Of a stretch of 64,000 nt of DNA, positions 11,601 to 23,416 are shown piece after piece. The notes beneath the pieces are model-generated. The model did no database searches, was not told the DNA's origin, and saw only the letters and a list, made by a program, of their open reading frames with translations. Source of the DNA: Rhynchopus euleeides (taxonomy: Eukaryota > Euglenozoa > Diplonemea > Diplonemida > Diplonemidae); NCBI GenBank assembly GCA_963210315.1, contig OY723308.1, positions 1,364,001 to 1,428,000 of the forward strand. The letters run 5' to 3'. Both the position numbers and the translations under genes were made by a program. The number at the start of each line of letters is the position of its first letter. The stretch's first letter is position 1.

Positions 11601-12436
11601 AACCATGTTCAGCCCCTCCTCGGGACACACTTCTTGACAGCATCATGCACCATGCCAGCCGGTGATGCGGTGAACAACGCACCCCGGGCGATCCGAAGTT
11701 GCAAGCCTGCCACTGAGGGTATCGCACTCCGACAGCGCCAGCTGTTTCCCTGGCTCTGCACTTTCAACGCTGCTTTCTTCTTCTTCTTGATATGGCGCAG
11801 TCCGTCAAAGTGGTCCACGAAGTCTGAACTCTTCGCATCATACTTGAAGGCGCGCTCACAATGCTTGCTGCAGGGTATCCCTTGCAGTGGGAAGGCACTC
11901 CTGGTGGTGGGATCTCGCCTGCTGACCCACGCCCCATACAAAATTCCCAGGTAAAAAAAACGGTCGTTTTTTAAAATGCTGAAAATCAGCGGCCGTTTTT
12001 GCAAGTCCACAAAATACAAGGGATTTTTTAAAACGGCCGCTATGCAACCATGGCCTGTCTCATTATGCGTGTGATCGACTGCCTGATCTGACGACACCGC
12101 CGGCTCTGGAAGGGCTCAGGTGGTGTGTGGGCAGTCAGCATTGCTGCGAAACTCGAAAAGTCTGCAGTGAGCCACACAAACCAGACGTGAACTGCGGAAC
12201 CCGGCTTTCGATCACCCCATGCGCCATAGAATCCAATGTCGACCACAACACACTGCTAAGGGGAAGGGAATCAATCCAAAAACAAAGGGAAATTCCCATG
12301 GAAAATCCCCGGTACCGCTACCGGGCTATAACCGGGTATTACCGGGTATTACCGGGCAAACGGGTATTACCGGACCCGGTAATACCCGTTTTTCGACCCG
12401 GTAATACCCGGTAGCCGTTAACGGGGCAGATTCATG
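8644..12436. mobile_element. Decayed hAT-like DNA transposon, copy 2
   Basis: The terminal inverted repeats begin CATGAATCTGCCCCGTTAAC and are followed by GGTATTACCGGG repeats on both sides. A perfect 6-bp target duplication GTATAT flanks the element (8638-8643 and 12437-12442). It carries a broken transposase on the - strand. AAAACGGCCGTTTT palindromes (about 10447-10495 and 11955-12040) look like still smaller insertions inside it. Confidence 0.8.
9194..12246 (-). pseudogene. hAT-like transposase remnant (copy 2)
   Basis: Reading right to left, several frames match the intact transposase at 52351-54945. About 11609-12097 has a zinc-finger-like block ending DHFDGLRH, against DHFTGSKH in the intact protein. 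About 11263-11550 has a block with STPDEKD and ALALKDVL, against CTPQEEA and TTLKDIL. About 10751-11000 has DPPVPLAGEL followed by RRRWDG, against SPVAAVLSEEL and RWWGN. About 9194-9511 has ATGP...KNLAS, against ATGP...KNVLAS near the C-terminus. Frames change repeatedly and no continuous product is possible. Confidence 0.65.
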
Positions 12437-12562
12437 GTATATATACGCATATACGTTGCAATATACGTTACGTTCTTCCTGTGGGCAATGTGTGGGTGGA
12501 GAGGGTCCACGATCCCTAAGGTGCACAGTATGTGGGACACAGCTTGGCTGTCCACCCTTACG

Positions 12563-13097
12563 CTAGCCGGGCACGCTTCGCGGTCCTGGTACGGGTCCTA
12601 CTAGACGAGCGCCGCTCGTTGTTAGAGAGTCGGGAACATTGCTCAGTCTTGGCGCCACCTTGGCGAGGTAAGGAAACGTTGCATCACCAGCATTGCCCAC
12701 TACCTGATCGGTGCCCACGTGCCGTACTCGCGTTATCCCATCAAACGCCGTCTCCGGAGCGAACACGACCAAAAACGATGTGTCGTCTTTGGAAAGACTC
12801 CAGCACAGCATGGTCACCACCAGTCAATACCTGGGTGCCCCGTCGCCACTCAGTTGACTCAGAAAGGCACCTCCCTCTGCACAGGTTCCACCCTGTGCAG
12901 AGGGGAGGGTGTCTTTCGAACTGCCCAACAACATGTGGCCACGTAAGGTGCGGCACAACCGAAGCGGAACACCCTGTGGGCAGCCGGATTGGCGTTTCAC
13001 TTCGTTCCAAGGGAAGTATCTGTCGAAGGCACAGAGCGGGATATACCCACTCAACATATCCTGCGGGAGATCCCACAGTGACCTGGCCACCGTGCAA
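12563..13097 (-). pseudogene. Possible transposase remnant in outer element, family uncertain
   Basis: Two overlapping - strand frames contain protein-like stretches: FDRYFPWNEVKRQSG with CRTLRGHMLLGS, then in another frame LCWSLSKDDTSFLVVFAPE. Their order and spacing are weakly reminiscent of the C-terminal third of piggyBac-type transposases, but I cannot confirm that. They lie in the residual interior of the outer element (7848-13199), so a dead transposase is the simplest reading. Confidence 0.25.
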
Positions 13098-13199
13098 CAG
13101 GGAATTACATAGGGGACGTATATTTCCGGATTTTCGGGACCTCCGAACGTATATATACGTATATATACATTGGCGTATATATACATCGGCACATCACTG

Positions 13200-16100
13200 C
13201 CCCCCCCCCCCCCTTTCCCCCCCTCCTTCCAAACAAAAAAGGTGCGTGAGGAGTGCGTGCTGTGTGTGATGCCATGTTCCTCCGGGATGTTGCATGCTAT
13301 TTGCAAACACCTCGGACCCGGTACATTTTGTCCACTATTTTTCTTCCCCCCCTCAAAACCCCCCCCGCCCTCCTCCCCGTCACCCCCTACCCACCCCCCT
13401 CCTCTCTCCATCAGAGAGGCCGTCCTTTACGCTATGTTTGTTTTGTGAGTTGAATCTTTATGCCCCAGCCCTGACGATATTACAACGGGACAGAACGGGG
13501 GGCTGTGCAGCGTGCATCAGCATGTCTTTCACAGTGCCCTGCGATTGTCGACACCAACAAAAAAGAAAGCAAAATACCTGCATCAGCTCTGATGAGTGGG
13601 GGGGGAGGCTGCAGCCCCTCCCAATCAACAACACACTCGCCTACCACGAGCATCACGTGGCCTGCTCTGAAGATTCCCCTCGACGTGTGATGTGTGCTGT
13701 GTTCCTCCAGCTGAAGGAAGGAGGTCCGTAATCAGTGCAGTGGGATGGGGGCCACATCTCTCCCCTGCTGGGCTATGCCTTCGTGTGGTGCCGCCGATCC
13801 CTGTCCTGCCCCTGATGAGGAGCTGAGGGGAGGTTGTAGAGCGGGTAAGGAATGAGATGGGCATCATCACGGGCGGTGTTTTCGGACTGGTCGTGGCAAT
13901 GCCCGGTGCACCGCCGGGTATGCCGCCCCCAGATGTGTGGGTCAAAAAGAAGCGAAAATTGAATGAAGCGGCGTCGGTTTTTGGGGTGTTTTGTCCGCTC
14001 GTTTCGTGTGTGCACGAACTAAGCCCCAAGAGTTGACGTCTTTTCCTTTTTGTTACTTTTTTCTCCCCCTATTTTTCCGTGGGGAGGGGCTTCGCTGTTG
14101 TGGGGGCGCATAAACCCGATCCCCAGAAGCCCCTCCCCTACCCCCCCACCCCTCTCCCGTGTGCGCATGTCGCAGGGGTTTGTTGCCTTACCCGGGTGGT
14201 CTCCGCGACGGCGCTGAAAACGGTGTGTTATTTGGAGCATTTTTTCCTAAAAAATGGAGAAAAACTGCCAAAAAATCGCCGAAAAACGTGCCGGTTATCG
14301 GGTAGCTGAATAAGCCCTCCCTTCACTTTTGGCAACAATGTCCCTCCCCGTGTGTGCATGGCATATTTACCTGACACGGTTTGACACACGGAATGAATAA
14401 CAGATTCTTATTTGTTCTCGACCCTCACGATGCTTTTTTTAAAAAAAATACCCCGACTTCAGACACACATGCCGCAGTGGGGCCACTGCCCTCAAGGGTG
14501 GGACGGTTCCCCATCTCAGCATCCACACGCCCTCAACCAAACCAACCCCTGTTTTCCCCCGTGTTTTTTTTACCCCGTTTCCTTTGCATCAACACATTCT
14601 TGGCTCTTTACGCACATGCCTTTGCGCGGAGCGTGGTTTATCTTGTGTCTTGTGTGCCCACTAGGGATCACCACCTCCCCTCACTGGGCACAGAGATCAA
14701 CAAACGTCCGGACAGTGCAGGAAAGGGGAGTGGGGGGAGCTGAAGGTGTCACATATTCTGCCAAAGCCCAGGCGGGCAGGCGGGGGGGGCAAGGAAAAAC
14801 CAGTGGGGGCGTGCCCCGCTTTCTTTTCATTGTCGTGGTTGCAGCCCCACAGCCTGTGTGTGTGTGTGTGTGTGGGAGGTGGTCGTTGTGGTTCGCCTGG
14901 CTGGGCGCTCGCCCCCTCAGTCGCAGCACCCCAAGCTGCCTTGCTCGTAGGCACTGCACGCGCACCATCCCCAAGCAAGCAGCCTCTCCTCCAAGACGGT
15001 GCTGACGATGATGCTGCAGCCCAATGAGTGGAGTCGCCGACTCTTGCAGCCATCCTGGGCACCAGACTTGCTTCAGTAAAGATTGCCTGCAGCGGCGAAA
15101 GCCTTGCTCCATCGCGACCTTCTTGGGGCGTGGTGCCGTGCGGAAGTTTCCATCGGTTTCTGTTCATGTCGAAACACCCCCCACTCACCCCCCCCGCCCT
15201 AGATTGTGTTGTGTCAAATACGCAGGAAATTCTGAAGACAAGATAAAAAAGCGCGTTGTGCGTGGCTCCGGGCCTAAAGTGCCACCTGGCCCTGCCATCT
15301 GACCCCTCAGTCCCACCGACACTTTCCAACAGTCTTCGTACGTGTGTGTGCAGCGACAGTGGAGTTCATATCAAGAGGTGTTCTGTGTGTTGTTGACACG
15401 ACAATATTATTCACGGCAGTTTGTGTCATGTTTGGCTCCCTATATTGGCGACAAACACCCACGCGTGTCTTTGTGCTTTGTGGAGCGGGTTGGGAGAGAA
15501 CGAGCGAGAGTAACACAACGAAGAAGTGTGGTTATTTCTCGTCTTCCGACATTCACACTTCAAGCATACCGGAAAATGGAGAGAACGAAAGAGAGAATGG
15601 GGGGGTGGTGGTGGTGGTGGTTGCCAATCACCGATATCGTGTATAACAGCTGTGGCAACAACAAAAAATACACCCACCCATAATTCACCCCCCCCCCCCC
15701 CCCTACCCCCTGCCCGGCTGCCCGCCCCACCCAAAAAAAGGCCACTCCGACCCTTTCCCCAAGAAAAATGCGCCCCTTTGGATCACAGCACAGGTGGTGC
15801 AGTACTTGGGTGCGTCGGAACCCGGGATTTGCTGCCCACTAACGGATGATTTTTGTCGTTTGGCTGGTCTGCAAGGAAAGGGGGCGCGAGAAAGGAACGA
15901 ACAATGGGGACATGCGGGGGGTGTAGTGAGTGGCTTTCGAGGGTGCCATGGGGAAGTGGGGAGGGGGGGGGGGGGGAGGGGGGTGAACCTTTGGGTGAAG
16001 ACACACACACGCCATGAACGAATTTGACATGATTTTTATTTTTTGAAAGAAAATTGGAATACACCCCCTCCACACAAGCCCTTTCCCCCGGCAGAATCGA

Positions 16101-16909
16101 AAGAAGCAACGAGAGAGGGGGTGTGTGCATGTGGCTGTGGTGGTGGTGGTGGGGGGGAGGGGGTGTGGATGACCAGAAGGCCCTGAGGGAGGCGTGTGTT
16201 GGTGTGTGCTGCTCTCAGCTTATTCTGCATCCCTCCCCCTCCCCCTTCGACCCACCCCCCCACCCCCACCGCAGCTCGGGGATCTGATCTCATCATCACT
16301 CACACTCACACCCCAGCCCACCCCCTCACCGCCTCCCTCCCCCGTCCCACAGACTTCAATAAACGGCTTCTGGACACATTGTGCACGCCAAGGCCGAGTC
16401 AGCTGGTTGTGCGACTCACCCAATGCAATGCCGATCTCTCACATCCCGGACTGGCTCTGATGTCAGAGGAATCGCGAAGGGTGGTGATGATACGTGCGTC
16501 GGAGCTGCCCCCTACCCCCACCTCCCTGCCCCATCCAGAGTGATTTTTTTTGTGTGTAGAAGCGTCAACGCAAACAAAAGGAAAATCATCAGAGCGGTTG
16601 TAGCTGTGAAAGTGATAGGTTGTTTTTCCCCTGTCTGCAGAACACCCGGCCCCAACCTTGGTTCCACACACACACAACTTGGGGTGGAACGTGTGGGAGT
16701 TGGCGGGGAGTGGGCACAGGAGTGGACACAGCTCCGCGCAGAGGGGGGTGGGTTCCACCCACTTAAAACCGCCAAATCCACACCCAACAAAACACACCCT
16801 TCAGACAGCGTACATCTGTCCCCTACACACGCCCCTCCCTCCCGTCACCCACCCGCCCCTTTCCCCCCTCCTCCCCCCACACCCTTTGCCTCTCGTTCGC
16901 CTCTGTAGC
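13200..16909. other. Non-coding interval with microsatellites
   Basis: The interval has poly-C and poly-G runs, GT/CA tracts and T-rich pyrimidine stretches. No ORF shows a recognisable domain. An unbroken stretch near 15028-15246 looks mildly protein-like but lacks an ATG, partner exons or similarity I recognise, so I do not call it. Confidence 0.5.
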
Positions 16910-17371
16910 ATGATGCTTGCGGCAATGGCTGGGCAGAGCCCGAAGAAGCGGAAGGAGGTGTACCCGGATGTGCCGTGCAGGGGGGATGCCGATACGAAGC
17001 GGCGGAGGACGAGCGTGGGTGCGGCGGGGCAGATGATGTGGCTGGATGCGCGGCAGGTCGGGGAGGTGCGCACGCAGCTGCTCGGGGCGCTGACGGAGTA
17101 TGCGCGCGACGTCCACAGCGCCCAGGTAGCATGCGAGGTGGGGTGTGACATCAGCGAGGGTATCCACGGTGGGGCGGGTGGCGTCTTCACCCTCCCCGTG
17201 TCGCCCCAAGCCTCCCCGGCCCTGAGGGTCCGCACACTCGCCACAGCGTTGCTGCAGCATGCAGAGTCGGTGCAGGATGCAGCCCTGATGCGGGATGTGC
17301 AGGACGTGCAGGCCGTGTACTGCACGCTCACCCAGCTCTCCCAGGCTGGCCCTCAGAAGCGTGAGTGTTAG
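16910..17371 (+). CDS. Hypothetical protein with two basic nuclear-signal-like clusters
   Basis: I do not recognise this 153-residue protein. It starts at the first of two in-frame ATGs (16910 and 16913) directly after a pyrimidine-rich stretch. Codon choice is GC-rich, like the clear genes, and unlike the surrounding low-complexity DNA. Residues 12-15 (KKRK) and about 29-32 (KRRR) resemble a bipartite nuclear localisation signal. The rest is predicted mostly helical, Ala/Gln/Val-rich, with no zinc or catalytic motif. The last codons overlap a GTGAGT word (CAGAAGC then GTGAGTG), so a further exon downstream is possible, although the other introns here use GTATG. A chance ORF is unlikely given composition, but function is unknown. 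Confidence 0.5.
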   Translation: MMLAAMAGQSPKKRKEVYPDVPCRGDADTKRRRTSVGAAGQMMWLDARQVGEVRTQLLGALTEYARDVHSAQVACEVGCDISEGIHGGAGGVFTLPVSPQASPALRVRTLATALLQHAESVQDAALMRDVQDVQAVYCTLTQLSQAGPQKREC

Positions 17372-19503
17372 AGTCTCGGCAAAAGAAAAAGGGTGGGAGA
17401 GCTGAGCGAGACAGCCCACCCTCTCACCAGGGGGAGTTATCGTTTCCCCCCCCCCCCCCAAATCGTTCAGTCAGAGGGCGAGCCGAGACCCTCCCCCACC
17501 AGAGGGGAGGGGGGGTTGCGGGTGAGAGCAAACGGCGAAAAAAATCATTTTTGGCTCATGGGCGGGGAGAAGGAGGAGGAGGAGTGTCAAAAGCCCAAAT
17601 AGGACAAAAAAAACGAGCATCGCTCGGAGTTATCGATAGTTAGATAATTATCAAAAGGGGTGTAGGGGGGGTGGGGTGGGTGGTGGTGTGAGTCATGCGT
17701 TTTTGTGTGGGGGGGGGGGGGGGCGCGGCGAAAAATTGCATCGAAGCGTTACGTACTCCGGTGGAGGTTGGCATGTGAGTGTACGGCGCTTCCGGGGGAG
17801 AGGGGGGGGGGGGAGCATTGGCGTGGCCTGGCATGTCACGGGAACAACGAGTGTGGTGTCTCGGCATGGGGAATGGGATGGGGTTGTGCCCGCACCCCAC
17901 TCCCGTCCCCCCGCTGTGTGTGCAATGTGTTGTGTTTTTTTACAGCCCAGGGGCCGGCAACACGTCAATCACTCGTCCAAATGTGGCCCCGACGTCGTCT
18001 GCACACTCTTGAGAACGTTCAGGCATGATTGCACACCGAATGGGGGAGTGTATAGGGGCGAGTGCCGCTGAACTCCCCCACCCTGCAAACCCCCCTCCCC
18101 AGCGTCCTGCAAGCGAAGCTTGTCTACTTGTCGACCGTTGAAACCCCCTTCCCCCAAATCCCGACGCTTTCCTTCAAAAGGACAACCGATGTTGTGTGAT
18201 CCTTCGCTCTTGGGCGCTTGTCCTGCTGTGCCGGGGAAAGGGGGCGGGGGAGGGTTGCCGGGTCTTGTGCAGCAGCAAAACATAGCTCCCGCACAGTCGC
18301 CCCGCTGATTTGTCGGCAACGGGGAAACAAAATGAGAAGAAGTCGCGCGCCCGACAGTCCAGGAGGCCGTCGTCATCAAAATAAAAGTTGTTCAGTATTA
18401 GAAAGCCTCCTCCAAAAATGTTGGATGGCTCGCCCTCTCGGAGATTCGCTCTGTGTTAAAACCTGTGTCGGCGTGACACGAGCCGACGAGGCAGGGTGGG
18501 GGACGGGGGGGGGGGGGGGTGTAGAAGGGAAGGTGGTGGTGGTGGTGGTGGTGGGTATGTATGGGGATGGGTATGGGTATGGGTATGGGCCTCTCTTTCT
18601 GCACTGTTGGAGACCACCGCTCTCCACCCCCGTTCATTTTTATTCGTTTCTTTGTAAGGTCCAACAACAGAACCGTAAAACACACACAGCCCCCCTCGCT
18701 TTTTTGCTGTGCAAATACTTCTTTTGCAGCAACAACACATAAAAGCTTACGCGCATTTTGTCAACGCATCCGGTCAGGGCCATGCACTGGCCACAGATCG
18801 ACAGGACGCGCGCAGGCTCCCTCTCTCCTAAGCAAATCCTCCGAATCATCGTCCCCGCGTGCGTGCCATGGTGCAACCTAAAGAAATGGTAATGTTAAAG
18901 AGCATTTGGAGGTTCGCTCCTGCGCAGAACGCTCCTGTGCGATAAGCGAGAACCAAGAGCTGCGTTAGCACAAAAATCAAAAAAAATGGCCACTTCTCCC
19001 TTCTCCCCCCTCTCTCTCTCTCTATCTCCCCTCTCTGTGTGTATGTGTTGTTGTGCCAACAACCCAACAGCTCCATCCAGGTTGTTTTGTTGGAACGCAT
19101 CACTCCCCCCCCCCTCTCTCTCTCCCTGGGTGCAGGGCGACTTGTCTGACCTTTCGCTTTCGACGATCATGCCCTGCTGCCCCCTACTCCCTTGTGTACA
19201 CCACTGCGCACCCACTCGGTTTGGTGAAGTGGTTCGGTGTCCGGGAGGGTGGGGGAGGGCCGGCTTGCAACCAGGAAGGTTCTGGGGAGGGGCTGTGTGG
19301 TATTCTGCTAGGAATGCGACACTCTGTGTCGGTCCAGCAGAAGAAATTCAAAAAAAATAAAGAAGGGGGAAAATATACCCCGCCTGCCCATCCTGTCGCC
19401 CCTTCTCTCCCTGTCCGCATGCTGTGTGTGTGTGTGTCGGTTTGCCGAACTGTTTAAAAAAAACACGGAATTTTATCCCGAATGTGGTGCCCCTGATTTA
19501 CCC
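17372..19503. other. Non-coding interval with simple repeats
   Basis: No gene is supported. Simple repeats include GGT units near 18530-18553, a short GGGTAT array near 18553-18595, CT tracts near 19010-19035, and G or C runs near 17710-17722 and 18506-18519. Confidence 0.55.
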
Positions 19504-19504
19504 C

Positions 19505-20466
19505 TTTTTCACTACGCACAAACTACGCAATCTGGGGGGGGGGGGTCTCGCTTTTTGGTCCCCCCCCCAGTTTTTTTTGGTCCCCCTTTCTGTGTGGCTA
19601 CTGAGACAGGACTGGAGGCACTGCGCTGACCGAGCAAAAAATTATTGCCAGAACTCACTATACACCGTACGAAAGAACGCACGACATGTGGGGCGGGACT
19701 CCAGAAACACCTGGGCAAGGTTGCCCCATGCCCAGAAACACCTGAGAAGGAAGTGAGTTCCAGGAGCCGCGTAGAACACCCTCGAGATTGTGAATGATGA
19801 TACGATCACAGCCTTCAGGGCGCTGCGAGGTGCCACCCTGAAGGTGGCCCTTGACATCAAGGAGAGCGTCGGCCGAGGGGTCGACGAAAAGCTGAAGAAG
19901 GCGCTACTGGCACTGGATCCCGCGGGGTATACGGAGGTCACCGCCACACAGGCAACCTCCGCTGACAACGTCCAGGAGACGTTATCCGAGGGGATCACAA
20001 CGGCACTAGAGATCTGTGTCACGGGATCCAGGCGCCCACTCTCCCTCGACGGTCTGGGGATTGTTGTTGGGTATGGTGTCGTTTCCTGCAGCTGCAAAAA
20101 AGCGTAGCAACTGTGCTTCCTTCTTCCTTAATGATGCGTTGACGCTTCCACCCGGAGGAGCTGAAGCAGGCACCGCTTAATGATGCGTTGATGCTTCCAC
20201 CCGACGAGCTGAAGCAGGCACCGCGCCAAAGGGCACCCCCAAAGAGACCTGCAAAGACTGCGTCGAAACCCGCACCGAAGGCTGCCAGCGCTGCAGCACC
20301 TGAAGAACCTGCAGCACCTGCAGCACCTGAAGCGCCTGCACCCTCACTGACCCCGGAACAGCAAGAACTCCTTGAGTTTGGGGTCCCGGCATAGAGACAG
20401 AGAATGGCTGAGTAAATCAAAAAATGAGACCCCCCCCCCCTTTTCACTACGCACAAACTACGCAAT
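19505..20466. repeat. Cassette bounded by direct repeats
   Basis: The word TTTTCACTACGCACAAACTA, continuing CGCAAT, occurs at 19505-19530 and again in the same orientation at 20441-20466, about 935 bp apart. Poly-C or poly-G runs adjoin both copies. Between them lies a decayed protein-coding segment. The arrangement could be a duplicated insertion footprint or a small element with short direct terminal repeats. Confidence 0.55.
19775..20394 (+). pseudogene. Decayed ORF: helical domain plus Ala/Pro/Lys-rich tail
   Basis: From 19775 an open frame without an ATG runs to a stop at 20107. It reads as an ordinary globular segment (for example DIKESVGRGVDEKLKKALLALD). A different frame from about 20143 to 20394 gives an Ala/Pro/Lys-rich tail ending LTPEQQELLEFGVPA, reminiscent of histone H1-like or other basic linkers. 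The junction contains a tandem 49-bp duplication (LNDAL...ELKQAP, starting near 20129 and 20178). The first copy has one extra base, which shifts the frame. I read this as a broken gene or a gene fragment; a missing intron or an assembly error is the alternative. Confidence 0.4.
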
Positions 20467-22974
20467 ATGGGGTCGTCAGGGGCACCAGAATGGGGGGTTT
20501 TTTTCCCGTCCCTTTCTCTTCCCCCACACCCCCCCCCCCCCCACCCACCCCTGCCGTTCGCCCCAGCAAAAATAAAACACAAGACCCTTCCTTTTTTTTT
20601 CTCTGCCCCCTTTTTCCGTCAACACACTGACACACCGCACGGCGAGCCCACCCCTCCCCCACAAGCTCCCACCCACACACCACGCCAAAATAATCGTGGA
20701 CACACATCACCCACACCCACGACACTCACGACGCCCACCCCTCCCTTTTTCGTCATTGCGGATGCTGTTTCTGTTTCAGATTTCTGCGCCACTTCCGCCT
20801 GACTTCGTATTGCCTTGCGATTCTCGCCCTTACCCGCCCATCCCCCCCCCCGCCATGAGGGGGGTGTGTGAGCGGAACGGAGTGATTTGCCTTGGCATAT
20901 TCCGGGTGGATGTCGCTGTGGTGGGTGGTGGTGGTTGTGCCCTAGCCTCGCCCTCGCCTGTGTGTTCACGTCGCATCTCCGCATTCCAATAAAGCACCCT
21001 CTGTGGGATCGAAGGAGGGTCTCCGAAACACAGACACGCCCTCCTCTCTCCCCTTCCGGGAGGGGCGGGATTTCTGTTCATTTTTTTAGAGGATTTTTCC
21101 TCGAGGGGTGGGGGGGGGGGGGGGAGGGGGGTTATCACGACACTGGGTGAAGAAAAAAATGAATCAATTTTGTTTACTCGCAGCAACCGACACCCGGTGG
21201 AAACTCAACTCAACTCTCTCTCTCTCTCTCTCTCTCTCATTCTCTCTCCCCCCAGCCCCTTTTGCAGGCCCCTCCCCTGTGGATGGACCACTGGGTGAAC
21301 CCTGCTTTGCTTTGCGGGGGGTTCAGGAGAGAGGGGGGGTGTGTGCGAGGGGGGGGGGGGGGGCAAAAATCGAAGCCACCTCCCGACAAGCTGTTGTGTG
21401 ACTTGGCTCCGGCGATACCCGCCGCCCACCCCCCCCCCCCCCTCCCCGCTCAACCCCACGCAACAAAGAAACAGAATCATAACTTCTGCCGACACCACCA
21501 CCACCACCACCCCGCCTTCCCCAAAGCACAAGCATACCCGCCCTTGTCTCGGCTGCCCGTCTCATCCATTTGCCCCAGCCTCTGCCTTCCGTGGATAAAT
21601 TGTTGTTTGTAATGTCAGCTCGGCGTTAGCCCAACTTAAAGAAGCTTTTCGCCGCGTGGATCCTTTCTTTTTTGCGAACACCTCACACCCTCCACCGCAC
21701 CACCGCCGCCACCACCCCCCTCCCCTGCAGCCTGTGTGTGTGTGGGGTCTGTTCAGCGTTCGAAGAGCATCAACTGTCGTTGATCCCGCCTTCTTCTTTT
21801 GTGATTCACTCTCAGTTGCTTTGGGGAGTTGTAGCTTATTTTGGTCATTTCGGGACTCCGCACCCTCCGTGTCGTCTTTCTGAACAACTCTGGTAAAGCC
21901 TGTGGAGAAATCATCCTATGTTCTCCCCTGTCAAGCCTTCCGCCCGCCGCTTCCTGAGCACACCACCACCCACCCTCCCATCCAGTTTTCGACACAAGCC
22001 TCCCCCAATAAAAGCGAAAGAGGGGATCCGGTTTTATTTTTTGAGGCAACCTGTGTGTCTGGCCTTTCGCGGGAAGAAAATGAGAAATGCCAAAAAAAAT
22101 TTAGCGGGTCGGGAGAACACGGAACAGCGAACCCCCTCTCACCAGTGGGTGGGGGTTTGGTCGTCACGTTACGAACGCGGCCAAAAAAGTGTTCAAAAAA
22201 TCGCTTTCTGCGGATTCAAGAATTGCTGAGCTAACCTGCAGTGCCCGATGTTACGTCAGACCCACCACCGCCTGTGCATCTGTGGGTCACCCTGTATAGC
22301 TGTAGTCGAGGCAGATGGGACAGGAGGGGGTGGGGGGTGGGGGGTGTGTTGCGCTGGGGCACGAATACAACACCCCCCCCCCCCCCGGCCCCCCAACGTA
22401 TGTGGGGATTGTTTTTGGGAATTGCCCGTGCCCCTCTGGAGGAAAGCGCCTCGGTCTGGGGGGGCAGGCCAGCAAACCTGCCTCTATCTGACCCATGACG
22501 CCGCCTCTGAGCACGCACATATTTCATCCCCCGCTGCGGAACAGCGTGATGTTTTTCTACAAAGGATTTCAGGTTGGCACCTACAAAGAATCGCGTATCG
22601 ACAGATGTTTCTCTTGCGCTCGCTCGCCCCCCCCCCCCCCCCCCCCCCCCGCCCTCTGTCACCCCACACACCCCTGAGACTTTTTATTCTGCCACACGCG
22701 CATTGTGTGTAACTGTCGATCCTTCACTACACCATGCCGCTTTTTCTGCTACACCCCACACGGCTTTTCTTTCAAAAGGGTTTCAGAGGATGCCCCCACC
22801 CGTTACGTTTGTTGTGGGTTCAGAGCCCCAAGAGAGGTGTCCCGTGATGTAGACGTGTCGTCTTTTTTGCATGGCACGGTCTTGTGGGGGCACAGATGCA
22901 TGCCGTGTATACACCCCCCACCCCCCCCCCCCCCCGCTCGATTTTGTGGCCATGCCCAGGCATGTCGCTAAGCG
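20467..22974. other. Non-coding interval with simple repeats
   Basis: No gene is supported. There is a CT microsatellite at about 21213-21239, G runs near 21110-21130 and 21350-21363, and C runs near 21429-21442, 22373-22386 and 22627-22650. Confidence 0.55.
21604..21785. repeat. Dispersed repeat pair, member 1
   Basis: Shares with 23851-23968, in the same orientation, the ordered words TTTGTAA...CGGCGT, CTTTTC.CCG.G.GGATCC, TGCGAACAC.TCACAC and GCGTTCGAAGA.CAAC. Spacing differs between copies because of indels. No coding capacity and no terminal repeats were seen. Confidence 0.55.
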
Positions 22975-23185
22975 TCGACCGTCGACCCAGTGATTTTGGG
23001 TTTCCCCCCCCATAAAAAAGCGTCGACCCAGCGTCGACCCAGTGGAACTGGGTTGCCATTCAAGCCTGGACCAAGCGTCAACCCATTCCGGGTCGACGCT
23101 AACCTAGCGTTGACCCGGTTCCACTGGGTCGACGCTCACCAAGCGTCGACCAAGCGTCAACCCACTTTCACTGGGTCGACGTCGA
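22975..23185. repeat. Short-period GTCGACCCAGTGG repeat cluster
   Basis: About ten imperfect copies of AGCGTCGACCCA or its complement, many containing the palindrome GTCGAC and paired with CCAGTGG or CCACTGG, lie in both orientations. The cluster directly precedes the pair of R repeats. Confidence 0.65.
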
Positions 23186-23207
23186 AGAGAGTATGGTTTT
23201 GCAGGAA

Positions 23208-23416
23208 CAGATGCTCACTACCGTGGCCTCCGGCGGCTGGGGGGCTCCGCCCCCCAGACCCCCCTGTATAGCGTGTGCACACAGGTCAGGAATCCAACAG
23301 CTCCAGTAGCCTCAGGAGGACGCAGCCAACTCACACAGAATCTGTACGCCCACAATGAACAGATGTTCACTACCGTGGCCTCCGGCGGCTGGGGGGCTCC
23401 GACCCCCAGACCCCCC
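23208..23416. repeat. Paired R hairpin repeats with conserved spacer
   Basis: Two R copies (23208-23275 and 23358-23416) lie in the same orientation, separated by a spacer containing GACGCAGCCAACTCACACAG. The same R-spacer-R arrangement, in inverse orientation, is found at 40896-41123, so the mobile or amplified unit is the pair, not the single hairpin. Confidence 0.7.

Larger units (their letters stand above)
7848..13199. mobile_element. Outer CAGTGATGTGC-ended element carrying two nested insertions
   Basis: The ends are inverted repeats CAGTGATGTGC, followed on both sides by GTATATA-rich subterminal sequence. Both ends abut C runs, so the element appears to have inserted in a poly-C tract and its target duplication cannot be measured. 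Removing the nested elements at 7899-8613 and 8644-12436 leaves less than 1 kb. CAG-type termini are usual for hAT elements. Confidence 0.65.

Noticed and set aside
15028..15246. Open stretch resembling a last exon after a GT-rich intron
   Set aside because: No upstream exon with a matching donor could be found, and the stretch has no recognisable homology.
18553..18595. GGGTAT array as an internal telomere tract
   Set aside because: Only about four imperfect units next to GGT microsatellite; too short and impure to call telomeric.
20068..20090. GTATGG...TGCAG mini-intron in the decayed cassette
   Set aside because: About 21 bp is far below the 86-230 bp of the other introns and its removal does not extend the frame past the stop.
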